Shown here piece by piece: positions 1 to 10,012 of a stretch of DNA of 64,000 nt (the first letter of the stretch is position 1; each line of letters starts with the position of its first letter). Under the pieces are notes generated by a model. That model searched no databases and was not told the DNA's origin. It saw nothing but the letters and a program-made list of their open reading frames with translations. A program made the translations under genes and the position numbers. This DNA is from Planoprotostelium fungivorum. Lineage: Eukaryota; Evosea; Variosea; Cavosteliida; Cavosteliaceae. The DNA is taken from NCBI GenBank assembly GCA_003024175.1, contig MDYQ01000036.1:1-64000 (forward strand), given 5' to 3'.

Positions 1-538
1 GGCTTAGCTTATGGAGCTATTGCCCTTAGATTACAAAATATCATATAAACATCTGATTATCTGTAAGTGTTGTTGATATGAGATCAATTTTGACAGCACC
101 TTGACCACACATAGGGGCTGTGTAAATAAGGGGTATGCTGAGAGCTGCCACAATGGGTCTGAACCAGCACAATGAACAAACCTAAGAAACAGTTCTTGGG
201 GTGTGTGGCAAAACATACACCTCCTGAGGTGTTTCAAAAGTGTGTTGAACAGTGTGATGATCCAGATGCTAAATATGATCAGTATAAGATTGGAATTTGC
301 ATCTGCAAACCGCACTTGCGACTGTTGCGATCTGATCTTGCTTCAATTTCCTGAGGTCTTGCTTTAGGTTCTGCAGGACAAGAAGGTGCAGGACAAAACG
401 GAGCAGGGTGATGAGGAGGTATGTAGGGGCAATTGTCACGCTGCATGACTGTATCCGGTTGTTTTAAGGTAAGTAATGCATCATGTTTTTTTTCCCTTGG
501 TTTCGACGAACAAAAGTGAGTCATGATCTCTTTGTCAG
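1..538. other. AT-rich stretch, no supported gene
   Basis: Short ORFs exist on both strands but none shows a recognisable domain or consistent splice sites. The sequence is richer in A+T than the gene that follows and resembles the islands near 4 kb and 7.2-12 kb. The missing 5' exons of the next gene should lie here or beyond the window, but I could not place them. GT motifs at 418 and 469, paired with the AG at 537-538, are possible introns only. Confidence 0.5.
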
Positions 539-936
539 AGACAATCTGTGGGTGCCCGTCGTGCGTTTGAGTGGGAAGCTCTGCGTATTACCTGGTGTTC
601 CATCCATTTTTGAACAACTGCTCCAAGGGTTGACACCCTACCTTCCTCTACCTCCCTCATCGTCCAGGCAGAAGCGTGTCATCGTCTTCACGAAGATGTT
701 AGAGAGCAATTTGGCTCCCTTCCTGACCTCACTGCAGGAGAAAGTCAAGAGCAAAAAGATCAAAGTGAGAGGACTCGTGATGTCTGTTCTCATCGCATCA
801 GATCGGCTCTTACCCCGAGATGGGTGTCGGAGTGAACATCAGCTTGATCGGAACAGACGAGGAGATACTCTTAGAGGCTGCAGAGCAAGTTGTCAAGGAA
901 TTGGAGGGCAAGATCGTGTCGAAGGGAGACGTTTGA
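539..936 (+). CDS. MoaB/Mog-fold (MoCF_biosynth) domain protein, 3' part, FLAD1/CinA-like
   Basis: About 120 C-terminal residues of a MoaB/Mog-fold protein, the fold shared by molybdopterin-binding enzymes, CinA and the N-terminal half of FAD synthetase FLAD1. The phrases NLWVPVVRLSGKLCVLPGVP and LPPSSSRQKRVIVFTK match the part following the catalytic loop in the fungal and plant single-domain members. A 37-nt GTGAG...CAG intron (765-801) joins KSKKIK to IGSYPEMGVGVNISLIGTDE, the expected end of the domain, with a TGA stop at 934-936. The N-terminal half, including the usual GGxGPTxDD substrate loop, is not visible upstream. The gene is therefore incomplete here, has undetected exons, or was broken by the AT-rich sequence. 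The substrate is unknown. Confidence 0.72.
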
Positions 937-1021
937 ATCACATAAAAGAACCCACGCAAGAATCACACTGGTTATATAGATGTGATGCATTCCATTATTC
1001 GCTTTAGTATGACGAACGTTA

Positions 1022-3720
1022 TCAATCGGGCAGTTCGATACCTTCCCCCTCATCTTCTGGCAATTGTACATCATCCGTCTTGAGTGACGGCATCAGGGCC
1101 TCTATGTTGTCCATGACGTTATCCACCACGTTCTGTATGTGAGACCTCCTGGGTGTTGTCTGGGGTGACATCTCCATGTCGGGAAGCTCTACGTTTAATG
1201 ACGATGAATTCCTGTGTCCATCAGATCCATTCACACTCGTCGACTCACCTGCTGTGCGATGAATGATGGGCCAGATCACTCGAAGAGCGATTCAGATTAT
1301 CCAACTCTTCCATCATCTTCAATTCTTCCGGTACGGATACGGAAGCCACGGGAATTAGACCAAAGAGTTTGTCCTTCCAATGTAAACCGTAGTAATACTT
1401 TTCGTTCATCTTCTCAAACAAGAGGATCTGTGGGGGTCAGTTGTGTCTGAGAGAGAACGTACCTCGTCATCGTCGTGCAATTGTAGTTCCAGGTCGTTCT
1501 TTGATTGCTCTACGCACGCATGAGAGACTGCCATACGTATCTTTGCTGACTGTGCTCTTTGAGTGACACACGATCGTTGAATCGAGTCACCTTATCGAAC
1601 AAGGCTTCTTGTCTCTGTATCATGAAAAGGGCCAGTGAATTGACGTGTGATGATTCCGATATCGCGTCTGCCGCTGAATCGACACTTCCAGCCACAGCTG
1701 TCCCTCTTCAGATACATCGAAGAGATCGAATGGTAGATGAATGGTAGATGAATGGTAGATGAATGGTAGATGAATGTCAGATCGGAATGAATGGCACCTC
1801 GATAAGGAGTGATAGCGAGACCGAGGGTGGTGGAGAGATTTTCATCCGTCATGAGGGAAGTCTCTTGATGTTGGGAGATCTTACTGCACAGGAACATGAT
1901 CTTGTGCAATAACTTGAAGTTCTGTGCGGGGATTCGACTGAGGAGACCTCTGATGTACGGAATGGCAGCCGCCTCCAGTGAAGTGTCGATCAGTTCTACC
2001 ACGATCAGAGGGATCCTCAGTGGGTGTTCTCACTATGGGATAGAATGAACAGAGGACGTAGTCTCTGTGGAATCAACGGAAATTTGGCCGTTCTGAGTAA
2101 CATCTTCACGTAAGAAGCGACGGCATGTGGTTCTTCCGCATCGAATTGGATCTGCATCGATGGGTCATGTGTCTTATATAATGATATGTGTGTACTATCA
2201 CTTGGTACCAATAAACGCAATCGCGGTGAATCACAATGGCGACTCACCTCTCCCTTCCTGGACTGAATCTTCTTCATCTCGTTGATACGAATCTGAGACC
2301 CTGATACTCGAAAGACACCCTCCACGTCGTACCCTGACAACCATCAATCGTTTCATCACATCCACACCCACCGTTTCTCGTCAAACGATCCACGGCCGCA
2401 GAGATAACGGACGTGTGTTCGCACACTTCGATCCCTCCCAACTGTTTCATCTCAACAAAAATCCTCTCAGGTGACCCACCTTGTTGGATTTGACTTCGGG
2501 TGTCAACATGGATCTCAGTTCGCTCTTTCTCGTGGATTCCATGGCTGTCGATAGAACAGGAGACAGTCCGGAAGGTGGTGAGCCAGACAAATCGAGTGAT
2601 CTCTTCATCAGCTCCCTCTTCCCCATCAGAAAGGCATTCAAACGTGCCGTTATGGGTGACTGTGCTATTCAGTCCACGATACCCCCTGTCACTGACCTTG
2701 TACGGTTTCCCATCTTCGTCCTCCGATGCGACGCTATACTTACGCGGACTCCTGCACTCGGATCAATCATCCGACGACATCTATAGAGGTTCACCCCGGT
2801 GGTGTTGCATCGCTGACACCCCTCTTCCTGATGCCCTGCCCTTGTCACCCTCTCCTGACCTTGACATCTCACCTCTTCCTCGGGGTCCATATCGTGTGTC
2901 GTCTCTGTGGACAGTCGACTGGGTGGTGACTTGGCCGAGAAGAAACCTCTGTACGTCTTTGAATTCCCCGAGATGGTTCTCTTCATCGTCTGCCCCTCGT
3001 CAGTCAGTTCGATGAGCCTCTCACCTTCTCTGATTCCAAGTGCAGGGGCAGGGGAGGTGATTTCGATCCGGAGAGCGAACCACTTCGATTCCGAGTGGCT
3101 GAATCGTTGAGAGAAGAGTCATAGATGGGCTCACCGTTCTTCTCCTCTGAAATAATCTTAGACGGTTCGGACTGACTGAGAGACGGGACGAGGGAGCTGC
3201 CGGATGGTCTCTCCACCGTTTGCGGTTCGGCACCGACAATGTCCAAGAAGGTGGGAGAGACAGGTAGACTCTATTGCAGGTGAGTGAGATCACGTGAGTC
3301 AATGGGCAGTCACTTTCGTATCCTTTTTACTTCTCCTCTTATCTCGTAACGCATCTTCGACCATCGACTTTGAACTGTTGCATGGCCACTCAACTCCTCG
3401 TAGATCAGATGACACTCACCCATCTTTCTTTTTGAATAAGGTCAAGCTCCCTCTGGAACTTCTCATAGTCTTCTCGACTTGATCTTTCTTTGCCAGAATC
3501 TCTTGTTGGATCCTCTGCAACATGTCTTCGTCCTGGACGATGATTACATCTCCACTTCGCGGTGGATCATTCTCTCAGGTATCACCTCTGTGGCTTCCAT
3601 TTGTTCCGCAAGAGCGGCTGCGCTGATGTTAATAGCGACGGATGCACGTCGTCTGCCTATGGTAGACGTCGAGTCTAACAGGCGCCCGCCGGTGTCTAAA
3701 TCTGACGAGGACAGCATCAT
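1022..3720 (-). CDS. RhoGAP domain protein with C-terminal SH3-like domain
   Basis: Multi-exon GTPase-activating protein for Rho-family GTPases. The chosen start is the ATG at 3720-3718, which has an in-frame stop just upstream and is followed by a Ser/Thr-rich and then a coiled-coil-like segment. The RhoGAP domain runs from about 2440 to 1620. It opens with LGGIEVCEHTSVISAAVDRL, carries the arginine-finger motif GVFRVSGSQ after an intron, and continues through ASYVKMLLRTAKFPLIP to the Asn-containing LMTDENLSTTLG. A 100-nt intron (1698-1797) separates this from a helical linker. A C-terminal segment with KYYYGLHWKDKLFGLIPVAS fits an SH3 fold, and an acidic tail ends at the TGA at 1022-1024. 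It probably acts on the actin cytoskeleton. Exon borders between 2640 and 3580 are uncertain, because two frames are open in the coiled-coil part. Confidence 0.82.
1728..1778. repeat. 11-bp tandem repeat inside an intron
   Basis: The unit GAATGGTAGAT occurs four times in a row plus a diverged fifth copy. It fills half of the 100-nt intron 1698-1797 of the RhoGAP gene. Replication slippage has probably lengthened an intron that would otherwise have the usual size of about 45 nt. Confidence 0.85.
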
Positions 3721-3775
3721 GGACTGCGTTCCTTGTCTTAAACGATGTTAATGAGAAATGATAGTTGGATGCTTT

Positions 3776-4087
3776 CTACCTCTTAAATGATGTCGAGGCG
3801 GGACCATTGTTCGATATCTGATCTGTAACTTTAAGCATTTCAGAATCCTGGTTGATAAAATACTTACTGTATGATGATATCCCAGAAGATGGTTCTACCA
3901 TGGGAATATCCTCTTCCTCTAATCCAGTGGACCGCAACCACCAAGACACGTGAATGTCAATTGGTTTGTGATATGGGTTTATACTATTCCCTCTTTTAGC
4001 AGAACAGGAAAGTATGCCAAGATGCAGGAGGTGTCGGCTGTTGTGCCAAAGACATTCCCTGTCACGAGCCCAATCTACAGTGCACAT
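3776..4087 (-). other. weak ORF in AT-rich spacer, doubtful gene
   Basis: A 103-codon open frame lies on the minus strand between the RhoGAP start and a foldback element. I recognise no domain, and codon choice resembles the AT-rich islands more than the neighbouring genes. The plus strand over the same stretch also has a short open frame (3950-4147) that might be an upstream exon of the reading frame at 4831-5105. Neither is convincing. The rest of 3721-4572 shows nothing else. Confidence 0.2.
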
Positions 4088-4572
4088 ATCTCTACGAATA
4101 TAATCCGTGAATTTATATCTTTTTCGTTGGTATCAAATGCTGGATGATACTGAAATGGACAAGGGAAAACTTCCAAGATTTACCACGCTTACTATCTCTA
4201 CAGAGAAAAAGTCAGACCGTGGGTGTCGACACCGCTGAAATGAGGCCCGGCGCGTCTACCGTGGGTGGCCAAGAGATGTGTGGAAAGTAGTTACGAGCAG
4301 AGAGCGGTTACATTGCGATATTGGTTGTGGTGTAGCAAGAATTGGGATGGCTGTCTCACCGACGTCCTTGTGGGGACGAGAATTTTTGGGTCACAAGTGT
4401 GTAGACTAGCTTAGAAAATGAGCCAGCATCCGAAAAACAAATGCTATACGACACCATCTTCGCAATTGTTCATAGGCGATAGATAGACGGGTACATGAGC
4501 AGTCACAGCCAGAAAAACTCTCACACTGAATTATCAAAAACACCTCAAAAAAATGACAAGAGCCCTCCCAAA

Positions 4573-4825
4573 GAAAATCACTCTAAATCGATGTATTTTT
4601 TTGATTTATCTCTTGCAATAGTTCTATTGATCCATGACTGTTCTGTGGGTTGATTGACTTCCGTTCCAATGCATTACAAAGCGATGCGGCCCCAGTGACC
4701 TCCCTGACTCACAATCACACTGAGTTGAGGGACATCAAAGTTGTTTGAATCATGGAACAATCATAGATTGTTGGAGCTACTGCAAGAGATAAATCAAAAA
4801 AATACATTGATTTAGAGTGATTTTC
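4573..4825. mobile_element. MITE-like foldback element with 45-bp inverted repeats
   Basis: The left arm 4573-4617 and right arm 4781-4825 are reverse complements at 44 of 45 positions, with a single C/T difference. They flank a 163-bp spacer without coding potential. Such long, nearly perfect arms around a short non-coding core fit a miniature inverted-repeat DNA transposon or foldback element that moved recently. No clear target-site duplication was found. The right arm ends next to a pyrimidine-rich TTTTCCTCAG that looks like a splice acceptor for the reading frame starting at 4831, so the element may sit inside an intron. Confidence 0.75.
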
Positions 4826-4830
4826 CTCAG

Positions 4831-5105
4831 CCCAACAAGTTCTGTCAAGACGATTTCAGGCGATTGGCAAGACCAAGAAAGGAGTGACATCCAGCCGAGA
4901 AGGGAGCCGCTCCACCACAGAGAACTTCCTAATGGAGCTTGATCTCGCCAGTGCGGAGTCCCTGAATATCCCTGAAGACGTCGTTTTCCTATCTCACAGG
5001 TCCACTCTTCTCATCTTCTTCAGATCCATTGACGCGGCACTGCTCCAAACGGAGTCGGTCCAGAAACTGGGAAGCTCAGTTATCACACACCGATCAGAGA
5101 ATTGA
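4831..5105 (+). CDS. hypothetical protein, probable 3' exon
   Basis: An open frame runs from the putative acceptor CAG at 4828-4830 to the TGA at 5103-5105, about 90 residues. It is GC-richer than the sequence upstream and its codon use resembles the confident genes. The predicted chain is mixed charged and helical, with EGSRSTTENFLMELDLASAE followed by IPEDVVFLSHR and a short hydrophobic patch. I recognise no family. A start at the in-frame ATG 4932 or in an upstream exon beyond the foldback element is possible. It ends 83 bp from the stop of the convergent membrane-protein gene. Confidence 0.4.
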
Positions 5106-5188
5106 GGATGCATTACACCGCCTCTCAATTGACAAGAACACATAATGAGAAACCAAATCATTTATAGGAATGAATGATACACAGGGAA

Positions 5189-6025
5189 TTAAGCTGTGGG
5201 TGCAGACGGCTCGGGGGTGGCAGTAGAGGAAGACGCGGCACCAGCAGCGGCACCTGCGGCAGCAGCAGCACCGCTCTCTGAACGATCGAAGAAACTGATG
5301 ACGGCAGCAGCGATAGCCAAGAACATAGAGACGATGGCTAATCCAAATGAGTAACCTGCGCCTGTCAGTCTTACAGCTGACAGACCTTCCTGAGCCGGAA
5401 GACAAGCCCACCTGCGATCACAACGTCTCCGCCTTGCGAGTTGCGGATGATACCGATCCAACAGATCCCTGAAGACGATCAGAGGGGATTCCACGAGGAG
5501 ATCGAAATGAACCCACAAGCGAGAGCCTCCCAGAATGCAGCGGACGCGGCGAGGGCGATATTGACCCAGCTGGATGGGTCAGAAGAGTTTAGAATTTAGC
5601 GCTCACCGTATGGCGACGTGTCTCTCGATGATGACTGTGACAACGGTCTTAGTAGCGAATGGAGCAGCCAGAAAGAAGATTCGGAAGCCGAGGCTAGTTA
5701 CGAAGGCAAGGATGGCAATGATGGAAAGCCCAACGGCCGCATTTCCAGCTGATTGTGGCTGAAATTGTTCAGATTAGAGCTGTGAGGGTTCCCACCGAGT
5801 CTGTGTTATCACCGCTAGAACATCCCATATCAGAGCACACGTACGTTTTCTTCCATCCGATGTTCACATCGAATCTGTTGTCATCAATCTCTGGAAAGTA
5901 AAGTCTTTTACTCACGAGCCGATGGAGTAGTGCCCCCAGCCAGGGGCGGCGATCGCAATAATGGAGAAAAGGATACCAATAGATAGGCAGGCAATGGCTG
6001 CGATGCTCAAGATCTTGTCGTTCAT
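5189..6025 (-). CDS. four-helix membrane protein, claudin/PMP22-like topology
   Basis: Small multi-exon integral membrane protein. The start at 6025-6023 gives a first hydrophobic helix, KILSIAAIACLSIGILFSII, followed by an exposed loop with GWGHYSIG. After a 41-nt intron comes a Cys pair in TYVCSDMGCSSGDN. Helix 2 (VGLSIIAILAFVTSLGF), helix 3 (NIALAASAAFWEALACGF) and helix 4 (FGLAIVSMFLAIAAAVISFF) follow. The C-terminus is a soluble Ala/Gly/Ser/Thr/Pro-rich tail ending at the TAA 5191-5189. Four helices with a two-cysteine first loop match the claudin/PMP22 and amastin-like layout. That is an analogy of topology and not proof of homology. Exon borders around helices 3 and 4 were chosen to keep the hydrophobic frame open. 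Confidence 0.62.
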
Positions 6026-6335
6026 TGATCTGCTCCTGTCCTCCCTCTGATGAAAATGAAGAGCAGGAGGGAGTACAAAATTCTTGGAAAACACTATCCT
6101 GAAACATTCCGATGTCTTTTCCTGATGTCCCACAGAACTCCCCTTTCGAAGGAATTGGGTCGGCGAACGTAAAACCTGTCGGATGATCGCAGCAACGTCT
6201 CTGCCTGTTTTGGTGGTTTTCGTATACGTGTACTTCACTCAGGGAATGACAATTGAATGAGAAGTCGGGCCTCGTATTCATCCACGAGGTGCATCCATCC
6301 ATCTCATTCAAACAATTTTTTTGTAAACACAACAC

Positions 6336-7010
6336 TCAGATCACCTCCATGCTGTCCAGTGAGTCTTCTCCCACAGCCTTAAAGCCGTAATACCATCGAG
6401 GTATCTCCACGATTCTTCCGCTCTTGAGCATCGGCAGACAGAGATGGCTGTCTGGGTAACACTGATGATGTGGAGGCTTCCTCCGTTGAGGCCTCCTCTG
6501 TTGATGGTTGGTCCGTTGTTGAGGGTAAATGCAGGAAGGAATGGGGGAAGCAAAGGCGATGTTGTAGAAGACGAGTCTGGCCGAATTGTTCTCCCAGTTT
6601 CATGCTCGCGTCACATTCACGTTACTGAAGGACACCATTATAGAGAAACGCGTTTCTGTTCCTCCCACGTTATTGAGGGTGACCGGGAACGTTGATGTAC
6701 TTCCTCCGTTTATATTGTTCAGCTTCAGGACGTTTGTGTTGACGTCCATCTGTGCAGAGGGTGGAGCTGTTTCTGCAGAAACTATAGTGACGTTCTTCAT
6801 GTTGGTAACGCCACCAGACAGAACCCCAAAGATGATGACAGCGGAGGTGAAGGTGTTGTTTCTGGCCTGGGCAGACCGTTGCAGATATTGTTCAAGTGGA
6901 GGAGACCATGCTGTTCAGCTCGATGGAGCCTGACTGTGAAACCAGAGATATCCCAGACACATCACGAACGATGACAATGCTATTGAGGGGGATCCTGGCA
7001 AAGTTCATCA
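6336..7010 (-). CDS. hypothetical secreted or cell-surface beta-rich protein (5' end not found)
   Basis: Exons spell Asn/Ser/Thr-rich, beta-strand-like sequence such as IPLNSIVIVRDVSGISLVSQ, RNNTFTSAVIIFGVLSGGVT and TSTFPVTLNNVGGTETRFSI, with many N-glycosylation sequons. An intron from GTCTCC to GCCCAG near 6870-6905 joins the first two parts. An apparent TGA after VNVTRA is best explained by a roughly 41-nt intron with a GGCCAG acceptor. Beyond it two frames are open, one Ser/Thr/Glu-rich and one ending in YYGFKAVGEDSLDSMEVI. The ORF end at 6336 assumes the latter. The repeated strand-turn pattern suggests an extracellular beta-helix or beta-sandwich protein. No signal peptide could be fixed, because the sequence above about 7010 is ambiguous. 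Confidence 0.42.
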
Positions 7011-8255
7011 CCCCCAAGCGGCAGCTCTTGGGTATCACGCAACTCCAAATGGTGCCGTAGCAGGCCAATAGATTCAGGTTCGAAAAGAGTCAACGTCATC
7101 AGGATCTCCGTGTTGGCGTGACGATCACCTCGAACAGTGTCAGAGCGGAGACACACAACATGATGGTGGCGACAGTTTCCGTATGAAGAGGTGACGCTCA
7201 CTGATGATGACAGACAAGCGGATCATGAGAGAGAACCTGGTCTCATCACTTTGATGTTGTTGGAGAAAAAGAAAGAATATGCGTCTCTAATTTGCTCTGT
7301 GTACTCTCTTTTACTCTCAGGTTGGCGTTACATGCCAAATGTAGGCTTATTTTGATTTTCAAAAAATTATCCCAAAGGTTGTTTTCTCCAGGCACTTGAT
7401 TTCCATACATTGATTGTTGCAGTGGTGCCTCTATGACACACAAAGCAATAAAGCACAGATGGGATTTCAAATCACTTGTTGAAAACAGTCTATGCAATGT
7501 GATGGTGCACACATTACTTCGATCTTGCTGATTGGATTGAATAATAATGCCATGAGTCCTCTGATCAAATTACCAGTCAACAAGAACATCATAACTATTG
7601 TATTGATACAGTTCTACAGAAGAACAGAAACAGGCCTAATTTGAATGCAATCTGCATGTTTGTTCTCTCTCTGCTTTTTTTGTGTGAATAGATTAGGACT
7701 AAAGATGACGTAACTTTACGAAAAAGAGACGTCACTGTCTCTTTGTTCAAAGTATTCTGAACTCCCACCAACACGTTCTGGGGGAATGTATCTTCACTAG
7801 AGAATTGAACAATCAGCTGTGGGCAAACCTGAAGCAAATCTGAGACAAGAGATACAAACAGAAAACATCCTCCCCTACCTGTATTGGCAAGTTATGATGG
7901 AAACATAAGTAATGCATCAGACTTCAAAAAAAAGACAAGAAGTTTTGTCACCTTTAGTTCTAATTTATTCACACCCAAAGAATGTGATACATCAAATATC
8001 AAACTTCATTAACTACATCCACTTTGCTATTAGCAGCTTTTTGCACATCCTTGTTTTTCTCTCAATAGTGCAATCTTCCAATTGTATTTCTTTTCAATAT
8101 GGGGTCAGCTCACAGACCTCACACCATATGGGCAAATATTCTGCCCTTATATGACTCAGAACAGATGTCCAGAAATGATTGCAATAACACTTGAGCATGA
8201 ATATAAAACATATTGTAAAAGAAATGAAAAGATATGTATCTGCACATTCTAATAT

Positions 8256-8457
8256 CAGGTTCAGGTTCAGGTTTTATTCAGATATCAGTTTGACCCCGTT
8301 AGGGGCTACTAAGCCATTGCTGGCCAACTGATAACTTTGAACTCTGCAGTCCAGTGGGGAGACCCGAAAAAAAAGTAGCAAAAGAGATACATGTGAGTTG
8401 AGGTACTAGGAGGGGGTATGGCAATCCTTCTGGACATGTGCACAGGTAGAGAGGGGA
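8256..8457 (-). mobile_element. short non-LTR retroelement copy (LINE 3' end or SINE) with target-site duplication
   Basis: A 202-bp segment is bracketed by an exact 15-bp direct repeat, TGCACATTCTAATAT, at 8241-8255 and 8458-8472. That length fits a non-LTR target-site duplication. Read on the minus strand, the segment ends with a small hairpin (CCCCTAACGGGG), an AATAAA and then tandem CCTGAA units abutting the downstream repeat. A 3' stem-loop followed by a short-repeat tail is typical of CR1/L2-like LINEs and the SINEs that copy their tails. There is no coding capacity, and I could not identify pol III A/B boxes. It is most simply a 5'-truncated copy. Confidence 0.7.
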
Positions 8458-9000
8458 TGCACATTCTAATATATATATAGGTTTTGATGATGGCTCACCA
8501 ATCACTTATTATGTAACATCCTTCATCTCTTGTGTCTTCCATTACAGTCTTCTGACCTATTGTTGTTCTGATATGTATGCGCAATAAATGTAGCAATTAC
8601 AAGTGTCCATGCAGTCAGCTATCATGTCCTTGTTGAATAGCATATTGTAATTTAGTGATAATATGTATTCACATATTCACACCCAGATGATTGATAGTAT
8701 CAGTGTTCATTCAGCAAGATTAAAGTAACATGTGCAGCATCACATTGCTTAAATTAGACCATTGAGAAAAAGTAAGAATGCGTAGGAATCAGCAAATGCC
8801 AAAGTGGCAGTAATTGATGAAGTTTTCCAACCTGTTGATTTGTTATGCAGAATTGGTGAAGCAAAATGTAATTGAGGAATGTAACAACAAAACATATACG
8901 CTTCATCCAGAAACTCTTGTCTCTCAGCCAGGCATTGTGAACTGCCAATTTGACTATGTGTCAGACAAAACTTCTGCTCAATTGAACAGTCAATTGTTGA

Positions 9001-9808
9001 ATTGAGGGATTTGCAAAGACCCCGGAAATGACATGGGTAGAATTTATTTAATGGTGGTCCATTTATTGTTTATTGATTATCCATCCTATGCATGTTGCGT
9101 TCTTCATCGCGTTGAGCAAACATGGCATGAAATGAATATAATTTAATACAAAGCAGCTCATCGTGTCTTTAGATAACAACAGTTCTATGGTACAGGAGGA
9201 ACGAGAGATTCTATATTCCGCTAGAGAGCCTGGTCTCCAAGGACGACTGTATCATGGGGGTGAAGGGGAAACACGCTCCATAATGCTCTCACCTCAAGAC
9301 AATAATATACACCCCCCAATAGGGCTTCTAGTGGCGAGTGGAGGAATTGTGATGCGTGTGTAAGACGTGATGTGTGCGTGTGATGTGTGCGTGTGATGCG
9401 TGCCGAAAAAGTCACAAACAGTTCAAGGAAAATTACTCCAGCACGCATCACTCGTCATCAATCACAAGGCTACCGCGCACCAAACTGAACTGAGGTCGAA
9501 CAGGCAGAACCTTGTGCATTGAACAGGTGAGAACTGTATTCTCACGCATTTACAAGTTTCGATCACATGATGGGATACGAAGGAAACAGACTGGCTGCTT
9601 CTCGTCAGTTACCACCACTCAAGTATAGAAGAGAAAGGAATGAAAGAACGGTCCTCTTGACCTAAACCCCCGTTTATCTTCTTTATTATATTTATTCAAT
9701 TCATGCCATGTTTGCATAGGATGGATAATCAATAAATGGACCACTTTCTTCAAGTTGAAGGATTTATTCTTTCGATGTCATTTCCGGGGTCTTTGCAAAT
9801 CCCTCATT
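9001..9808. mobile_element. 808-bp foldback / MITE-like element with long imperfect inverted repeats
   Basis: The outermost 34 bp (9001-9034 against 9775-9808) pair at 33 positions. Pairing resumes inward between 9056-9092 and 9714-9742, where the left arm carries a 7-bp TTTATTG duplication. It resumes again around GCAAACATGGCATGAA, with a 23-bp insertion in the left arm. The arms thus span about 150 bp each around a core of about 500 bp. The core has one short unremarkable ORF and a GT-rich minisatellite. No transposase remains. The arm differences suggest an older copy than the element at 4573-4825. It is a non-autonomous DNA-transposon relative of unknown superfamily. Confidence 0.7.
9350..9402. 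repeat. GTGATGTGTGC-type minisatellite
   Basis: Near-tandem copies of GTGATGTGTGC / GTGATGCGTGT occur at about 11-12-bp spacing inside the core of the 808-bp element. Copies differ by one or two bases. Confidence 0.65.
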
Positions 9809-9922
9809 CGACTGTAATCTACATGTTTGAACTTTTTTAGTGCAGAAAAATATGACAAAATATGACATAACTTCTCAATGACACTTGCAAAAATACAGGA
9901 AAATATTCTAAAATTGAGCTGT

Positions 9923-10012
9923 CCACGCACGCGCAGTGAGTAGTTTTTATCGAATTTTCGTAATTTATTTTTTTATTGCATCAACTTTTCTAACGATACT
10001 GCGCATGTGCGG
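9923..10012. repeat. small inverted repeat with TGCGCATGTGCG-type ends
   Basis: Arms CCACGCACGCGCAGT (9923-9937) and ACTGCGCATGTGCGG (9998-10012) pair at 12 of 15 positions around a very AT-rich 60-bp core. GC-rich alternating ends on an AT core look like a tiny transposon remnant. A chance palindrome is possible. Confidence 0.4.

Noticed and set aside
3532-3586. Possible frameshift in the RhoGAP N-terminal exon
   Set aside because: A 53-55-nt GT-AG intron between 3586 and 3533 joins the frames, so no frameshift is needed.
6600-6640. Apparent in-frame TGA in the secreted-type protein, possible readthrough or disrupted gene
   Set aside because: A roughly 41-nt GT-AG interval spans the stop and matches the usual intron size, so a normal intron is the simpler reading.
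7076-7100. GGTTCGAAAAG resembling a tRNA T-loop
   Set aside because: No acceptor stem or anticodon arm could be paired around it. No tRNA or rRNA gene was found by eye in the window.
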